From positions 1-10,465 of the forward strand of contig CANQFH010000035.1 of assembly GCA_947598425.1 (NCBI GenBank): a stretch of DNA of 10,465 bases. The letters are read 5' to 3'. Within the stretch, counting starts at the first letter, position 1. Each line of letters starts with the position of its first letter. The notes under the pieces were generated by a model. The model was not told where the DNA came from, made no database searches, and saw only the letters and a program-made list of their open reading frames with translations. This document shows, one piece after another, positions 7,660-10,465 of this stretch. The position numbers were made by a program, and so were the translations under genes. The stretch is from an uncultured Bacilli bacterium (GTDB lineage Bacteria; Bacillota_I; Bacilli_A; RF39; UBA660).

Positions 7660-7688
7660 AATTTAACACAATTAATTGTTATTGTCAA
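7660..7688 (-). promoter_or_regulatory. Extended -10 promoter of cassette 2, inside the end of the previous gene
   Basis: TTGACA (7688-7683), 17 bases, then TAAATT (7665-7660) preceded by TGT, an extended -10. The -35 box overlaps codons for Ile-Asp near the end of the upstream 269-residue protein, and that gene's stop codon (7674-7672) falls inside the spacer. The sequence from 7636 to 7688 aligns without gaps to 8791-8843 with about 46 of 53 matching bases, so both cassettes use the same promoter and leader. There is no terminator before it, so read-through from cassette 1 should add to its output. Confidence 0.72.
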
Positions 7689-8481
7689 TTGAGCTCTTAT
7701 CTACACTTTTTATAACTACTTCACTAAATTGTTTAGCTTCATATTGTGGATTGTCTTTCTTTACAGTTCTATCAATTTTAGCGGATTCATCAACAGTAAT
7801 GTGTAAATTTCTATTATAATCTACTACTTTATTAGTAGTATTATCTACAAATGTATCAGGATTACCATCTAAATTAGTATCATATACTTCAATATTAGTG
7901 CCACTTACTGTTCCATAGTGATTCCATTTACTTCTACCATCAACAATATTATCAACCTTCATACCAACATAAGGCAATTCATTATAATCTATTTCAATTT
8001 TAGAATCAGGGCTAACTTCCACTACTTTATTTGTTTTATTATCTATATAAGTATCAGGATATCCATCTAAATCAGTATCATATACATCAATACTTTTATC
8101 ATTTATTGTACCATAATGACTTCCTAAATCAGCATTAAGATGAGTATCTACAGTTGTTCCCACTGGATATTTACCATTTTTTCCTAAGTTCTCAATTTCT
8201 TGTAAATTCTTTTGTTCACTTTCTGCATAACTTAATTTCATGTTTTCAATAGTATCTTTATAATTATTTAAAACACCATTAAATTCATTTTTAAATGCTG
8301 CTATAGAACTTTTTGCAGAATCAAAAGCTACTTCTAATTGATCATTACTATAAGAACCTTTTAAATCTTCAATATTTTTTAATATTTGTTCTATAGAACT
8401 TTCCATATAACTTCTAGAAGAATCTAAAGAATCTTGTATTTCTACTAAGACTTCTTCAGAATACATAACTTGATTACCCAT
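7672..8481 (-). CDS. LXG-like helical protein with two calcium-loop modules (cassette 1)
   Basis: A 269-residue protein without signal peptide or membrane helix. Residues 1-97 are helical and homologous to the N-terminus of the 520-residue protein in the next cassette. Residues ~107-171 and ~172-231 are two tandem copies of a module. Each has a beta-rich lead-in (HYGT), then VYDT-x-LDG-x-PDT and NKVV. The acidic loops are Asp135, Asp137, Asp139, Asp143 in copy one and Asp201, Asn203, Asp205, Asp209 in copy two, the spacing of EF-hand-like or dockerin-like calcium sites. The tail (232-269) is charged and ends IDNNN. The small partner's TGA lies ten bases upstream and overlaps this gene's GAGGTGA ribosome binding site, so the pair is co-translated. 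A substrate or surface role in a type VII-like system is the best guess; no catalytic motif is seen. Confidence 0.8.
   Translation of the reverse strand: MGNQVMYSEEVLVEIQDSLDSSRSYMESSIEQILKNIEDLKGSYSNDQLEVAFDSAKSSIAAFKNEFNGVLNNYKDTIENMKLSYAESEQKNLQEIENLGKNGKYPVGTTVDTHLNADLGSHYGTINDKSIDVYDTDLDGYPDTYIDNKTNKVVEVSPDSKIEIDYNELPYVGMKVDNIVDGRSKWNHYGTVSGTNIEVYDTNLDGNPDTFVDNTTNKVVDYNRNLHITVDESAKIDRTVKKDNPQYEAKQFSEVVIKSVDKSSIDNNN
7789..8163 (-). repeat. Tandem duplication encoding two DxDxDGxPD modules
   Basis: Coding repeats of about 60 codons (8163-7969 and 7968-7789) within the 269-residue protein. Shared positions include VG, HYGT, VYDT, LDG, PDT, DN-x-TNKVV and a final I-x-x-D segment. A third member of the set is in the neighbouring 520-residue protein at 6684-6514, where YDVDMDGKPDT and a D-x-NEVP ending parallel the first copy's D-x-NELP. 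Confidence 0.75.
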
Positions 8482-8491
8482 TTATTTCACC

Positions 8492-8776
8492 TCACATAAC
8501 TCTAAATTGCTTAGCTAGTTCTTCTTCTCTTTCTCTAGCATCCGCAATTGCTTTTAAAACTTCAGATTCAAATTTTTTAATTTCTTTTTGAACATCACTG
8601 AAGGATTTAGATAACCCTTCTACACTTGCTTGTAACTTGTTTCCTTCATCACCTAAAATAGTCCATTTAGAACTTTGTGATAATAAATTATTTGTTACAT
8701 TTTCTAAATTATCAATATTATTAGTTAGACTACTTGTTATATATTGTGAACGTCTAACATCTACATTTAAACTCAT
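8492..8776 (-). CDS. WXG100-like small helical protein with LGDEG turn (cassette 1)
   Basis: A 94-residue helical hairpin protein and the first gene of the duplicated region. Helix one spans about 14-36, the turn holds KWTILGDEG (Trp38, LGDEG 41-45), and helix two, rich in K, E and S, spans about 48-90. Length and layout fit WXG100-like or DUF5082/DUF5344-like small partners found before LXG proteins, although WxG itself is not present. It is paralogous to the 93-residue protein at 7345-7626, with LGDEG as the clearest shared mark. A very strong GGAGG lies six bases before the ATG. Its TGA is followed ten bases later by the ATG of the 269-residue protein. An exported or cytoplasmic partner role is inferred from position and fold only. 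Confidence 0.8.
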   Translation of the reverse strand: MSLNVDVRRSQYITSSLTNNIDNLENVTNNLLSQSSKWTILGDEGNKLQASVEGLSKSFSDVQKEIKKFESEVLKAIADAREREEELAKQFRVM

Positions 8777-8814
8777 ATATTTCCTCCGCTATCTTTCTAT
8801 TTTTATCTATTCTT

Positions 8815-8843
8815 AATCTATCACAATTAATTAATGATGTCAA
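8815..8843 (-). promoter_or_regulatory. Extended -10 promoter of cassette 1
   Basis: Perfect TTGACA (8843-8838), exactly 17 bases, then TAGATT (8820-8815, four of six) preceded by TGA. The start would be near 8808, giving a leader of about 32 bases that is purine-rich and includes the GGAGG site. It is the counterpart of the promoter at 7688-7660. Confidence 0.75.
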
Positions 8844-8880
8844 ATGTTCTACACATTATTTACACTTAATAATGATGCAA

Positions 8881-8920
8881 AATAAAAAAGTCCATAATAT
8901 TTTCTAATATGAACTTTTAC
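8881..8920 (-). terminator. Terminator hairpin, second copy of the tRNA-His terminator
   Basis: On the minus strand AAAAGTTCATA pairs with TATGGACTTTT (one G-U pair), then a mismatch and a short upper stem around a GAAAA loop, followed by TTTTTTATTTT. It lies about 110 bases beyond the stop of the flavin-protein gene and would end that transcript. The 36 bases 8885-8920 are identical to 10347-10382. Confidence 0.68.
8885..8920. repeat. 36-nt direct repeat, left copy
   Basis: Exact match in the same orientation to 10347-10382. It begins AAAAAGTCC and ends GAACTTTTAC on the plus strand; flanking sequence then diverges. The two copies enclose about 1.4 kb with two genes. Confidence 0.9.
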
Positions 8921-8932
8921 TTATAATTTCTA

Positions 8933-8970
8933 GCAACCTTTCGGCAACTTTTCAGCAACCTTTCGGCAAC
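8933..8970. repeat. 11-nt tandem repeat, about 3.5 copies
   Basis: Plus-strand GCAAC occurs at 8933, 8944, 8955 and 8966, exactly 11 bases apart, with spacers CTTTCG, TTTTCA and CTTTCG. The minus-strand unit is GTTGCYGAAAR. It is visibly richer in GC than its surroundings and lies between the flavin-protein gene and the repeated terminator. Eleven bases is about one helical turn, so a set of protein binding sites is possible. The period is not a multiple of three, so it is not a coding repeat. Confidence 0.85.
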
Positions 8971-9028
8971 CAACAAATTTACTTATTAGATTTTACTTAC
9001 ATAGATCAATTTAAATTTAAAATTATTA

Positions 9029-9433
9029 TTAAAAATTATATTCTTCTAAAATTTCTCCTTCTTCATCATAGATAGTAGCATCAGCATTGGCTATATATAA
9101 TACTTGAAAATCTGGATTATCAAGAGTATATCCAGCATCAATTGCCCAATCAAATTCATTTATAACTGCTTGTTTAACTTTAATATTATCACTATCATCT
9201 ATTAGTTCACAATTAATTCTTATCCAATTTGTATCATCATAAGCAACAATACAAACATGATTATTTTTTTGTATTTGTTTTGATACATTTTTATGTTTAC
9301 TTGTAATAACATAAATTTTATCATCAAACATAATTGGATCTCCAAAGGGTCTACAACTTGGTTTATCTCCATTTATAGTAGACACAAAATTTACTTTTGT
9401 ATTTTCTTTTAAAAATTTAAATGTTTCATTCAT
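9029..9433 (-). CDS. Pyridoxamine 5'-phosphate oxidase-family (FMN-binding split barrel) protein
   Basis: A 134-residue protein of the PNPOx-like flavin split-barrel family. Members are small dimeric flavin or F420-type oxidoreductases, often of unknown substrate. Typical marks are the opening helix FKFLKEN, the strand VNFVSTINGDKPSCRPFGDP (14-33) containing the RPFG motif, then KIYVITSKHKNVSKQI (39-54) with the cofactor-phosphate contact region, and VCIVAYDDTNWIRINCEL (60-77). The size is that of the single-domain subfamily, not of true PdxH. The start at 9433 follows AAAGGAGAG; an ATG seven bases earlier is out of frame and stops after four codons. It stands alone between intergenic regions of roughly 200 bases, with no clear promoter seen. 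Confidence 0.85.
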   Translation of the reverse strand: MNETFKFLKENTKVNFVSTINGDKPSCRPFGDPIMFDDKIYVITSKHKNVSKQIQKNNHVCIVAYDDTNWIRINCELIDDSDNIKVKQAVINEFDWAIDAGYTLDNPDFQVLYIANADATIYDEEGEILEEYNF

Positions 9434-9627
9434 CTTTCATCTCTCCTTTATTAAAAATATTTCAGTTAGAATTAATGCATTCATTTTCGTAGAGGTCTCG
9501 TTCATCGATATTTTTTACTTAATAATTCACAGTAATTGATCAACTCAATTTAACATGATATTTTAGCTATTCTAAATAGCCCTTATTTTGCAAACTTTCT
9601 TGTCATATTTCACCATTATTTACATAG
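9434..9627. other. Intergenic region without a supported gene
   Basis: This stretch separates the YdcF-like and flavin-protein genes. It contains a weak 5-bp hairpin, GCTAT/ATAGC (9566-9570 and 9576-9580), not followed by a convincing T run. It also has a somewhat GC-richer patch at 9486-9512. I see no convincing -35/-10 pair or terminator. A seven-codon frame after GGTGAAAT near 9608 is too short to call. Confidence 0.5.
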
Positions 9628-10263
9628 TCATAGTATTTTTTTAAACTCTTTTATTTCTAAATCATCAATTTTACCTTCTTTAGCATATTTAATTAATAAA
9701 TTTGCTTCATAAGTTGCAAGACTTCTTCCAGAATTCCATGAATTATCAGATAAAAACCAATTATCTTTGTCTGAAAAGCCATCTTTAGAAGAAATAAGAG
9801 TAACCAAAATATCCGGATAATTCTTTTTCAAAATTGCATAACATCTTTTTAAATGAAACTCACTTGTAATAATTGAAATATGATTAATATTACTAGGCAA
9901 TAATTTCATAGCGTTTTCTATATTTTCAAATGTATTATTTGAACTATCATCTATTAATATATCTTCTTCTTTGACTCCCTGTGATAGCGCTAATTCTTTC
10001 ATTTTTATTGCTTCTGGTATTAGAGAATTATCTTGATTACTAACTCCATTTGTTCCTCCCATAAATATTATTTTTTTAATTCTACCTTCTTTATAAGCAT
10101 CTACTGTGGTTTTTACTCTTTCATTTATTAGCATACTATTCCCAAACGTAAAACCATATTCTGATGATAATCCATCATCGCCTATTTCTGAATAAACAAT
10201 ATTATTAATTTGTTCATCTGTTAAGTTTTCGTCATTAATTTGAGATAATTTCATTTCATTCAT
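9628..10263 (-). CDS. YdcF/ElyC-SanA family (DUF218) protein
   Basis: A 211-residue protein with the DUF218 fold found in YdcF, SanA and ElyC, a Rossmann-like family whose biochemical activity is uncertain. Motifs in order are KKIIFMGGTNG (63-73), EAIKMKELALSQGV (84-97), the NNTFEN stretch (109-114) that matches the family S-x-NT-x-EN signature, and TSEFHLKR (133-140). There is no N-terminal membrane helix, so unlike SanA it should be cytoplasmic. TAGGAG seven to eight bases before the ATG at 10263 selects that start over Met4. It stops at TGA. It lies between the tRNA-His terminator and the flavin-protein gene. A weak promoter candidate (TTCAAA, 16 bases, TACATT) lies just upstream. Confidence 0.85.
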   Translation of the reverse strand: MNEMKLSQINDENLTDEQINNIVYSEIGDDGLSSEYGFTFGNSMLINERVKTTVDAYKEGRIKKIIFMGGTNGVSNQDNSLIPEAIKMKELALSQGVKEEDILIDDSSNNTFENIENAMKLLPSNINHISIITSEFHLKRCYAILKKNYPDILVTLISSKDGFSDKDNWFLSDNSWNSGRSLATYEANLLIKYAKEGKIDDLEIKEFKKIL

Positions 10264-10339
10264 AAATAATACTCCTATAATTTTAGATTAATGTAATAAA
10301 AATACTTTAGATTTGAATATTTTTTTGATTAAAATTTTT

Positions 10340-10382
10340 TATAAATAAAAAGTCCATAATATTTTCTAATATGAACTTTTAC
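10340..10382 (-). terminator. Terminator of tRNA-His
   Basis: The same hairpin as at 8885-8920 (AAAAGTTCATA paired with TATGGACTTTT), ten bases past the CCA end of the tRNA, with TTTTTATTTAT after the stem. Close spacing to the tRNA end makes this the natural transcript end. Confidence 0.72.
10347..10382. repeat. 36-nt direct repeat, right copy
   Basis: Identical in sequence and orientation to 8885-8920. This copy starts ten bases beyond the 3' end of the tRNA-His gene and does not include any tRNA sequence. Confidence 0.9.
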
Positions 10383-10392
10383 AAACCCATTA

Positions 10393-10465
10393 TGGGGCGG
10401 AGTAAGGGAATCGAACCCTTGCATACCGGAGCCACAATCCGGCGTGTTAACCACTTCACCAACTC
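10393..10465 (-). tRNA. tRNA-His (GTG), 5' end cut by the window edge
   Basis: Read on the minus strand, the anticodon stem CCGGA/TCCGG encloses TTGTGGC, anticodon GTG. The T arm is AAGGG-TTCGATT-CCCTT, and the acceptor 3' strand ACTCCGC is followed by C73 and an encoded CCA (10395-10393). The C at position 73 is characteristic of histidine tRNA, where it pairs with the extra G at -1. The window holds positions 4 onward; the first four bases (G-1 to 3) lie outside. The D arm GTG/CAC is intact. Confidence 0.95.

Noticed and set aside
8933..8970. CRISPR array
   Set aside because: The repeat is 11 bases with no spacers of 26-40 bases, and no cas genes are present.
9434..9440. Earlier ATG upstream of the flavin-protein gene
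   Set aside because: It is out of frame with the gene and stops after four codons; the in-frame ATG at 9433 has adequate ribosome binding site spacing.
9608..9631. Tiny frame (seven codons) after GGTGAAAT on the minus strand
   Set aside because: Too short and without conserved features; such frames are expected by chance in this spacer.
8492..10263. Mycoplasma-type code with TGA as tryptophan
   Set aside because: Tryptophans are TGG, full-length frames contain no internal TGA, and two genes end at TGA at plausible positions.

Overview
The window is strongly AT-rich DNA from a low-GC Gram-positive bacterium (Bacillota, probably Bacilli, Erysipelotrichia or an RF39-like lineage). The evidence is an LtaS-type lipoteichoic acid synthase-like sulfatase, a YihY/BrkB membrane protein, strong AGGAGG-type ribosome binding sites, a CCA-encoding tRNA-His and small helical proteins resembling type VII (WXG100/LXG) secretion substrates. 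The ordinary bacterial code fits: tryptophan is TGG and two genes stop at TGA. Every gene I can support is on the minus strand, so transcription runs from right to left.

Layout, from the right edge in the direction of transcription. A tRNA-His(GTG), cut at its 5' end by the window, is followed by a hairpin terminator (10347-10382). Next come a YdcF/DUF218-family gene (9628-10263) and a pyridoxamine-phosphate-oxidase-like flavin protein gene (9029-9433). An exact second copy of the 36-nt tRNA-terminator sequence lies at 8885-8920, beside a 3.5-copy 11-nt tandem repeat (8933-8970). The two genes therefore sit between direct repeats, which may be the footprint of an old insertion beside the tRNA.

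The centre (5723-8843) is the most unusual part. It holds two tandem copies of a two-gene cassette. Each has a near-identical extended -10 promoter, then a ~94-residue helical protein with an LGDEG turn, then a larger protein. The larger proteins share a ~95-residue helical N-terminal domain, followed by ~60-residue modules centred on a DxDxDGxPD loop of calcium-binding type. The second cassette's large protein also carries a long Q/N/G/S/T-rich linker. The order (small WXG100-like partner, then large protein with helical N-terminus) resembles LXG effector loci of type VII secretion. No secretion ATPase, recognised toxin domain or immunity gene is in the window. A hairpin terminator with a GAAA loop ends the unit.

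Left of it is a three-gene operon (2282-5617): a membrane-anchored extracytoplasmic protein of unknown function; a large sensor-like protein with two periplasmic-binding-type domains, a transmembrane helix and a degenerate GGDEF domain; and a YihY-family membrane protein. Two hairpins follow. An LtaS-family gene (164-2092) has its own promoter and terminator. At the left edge is the start of another gene, whose promoter has a C8/G8 tract flanked by ATAC/GTAT between -35 and -10. This resembles operators of CsoR/RcnR-family metal or sulfur-stress repressors.
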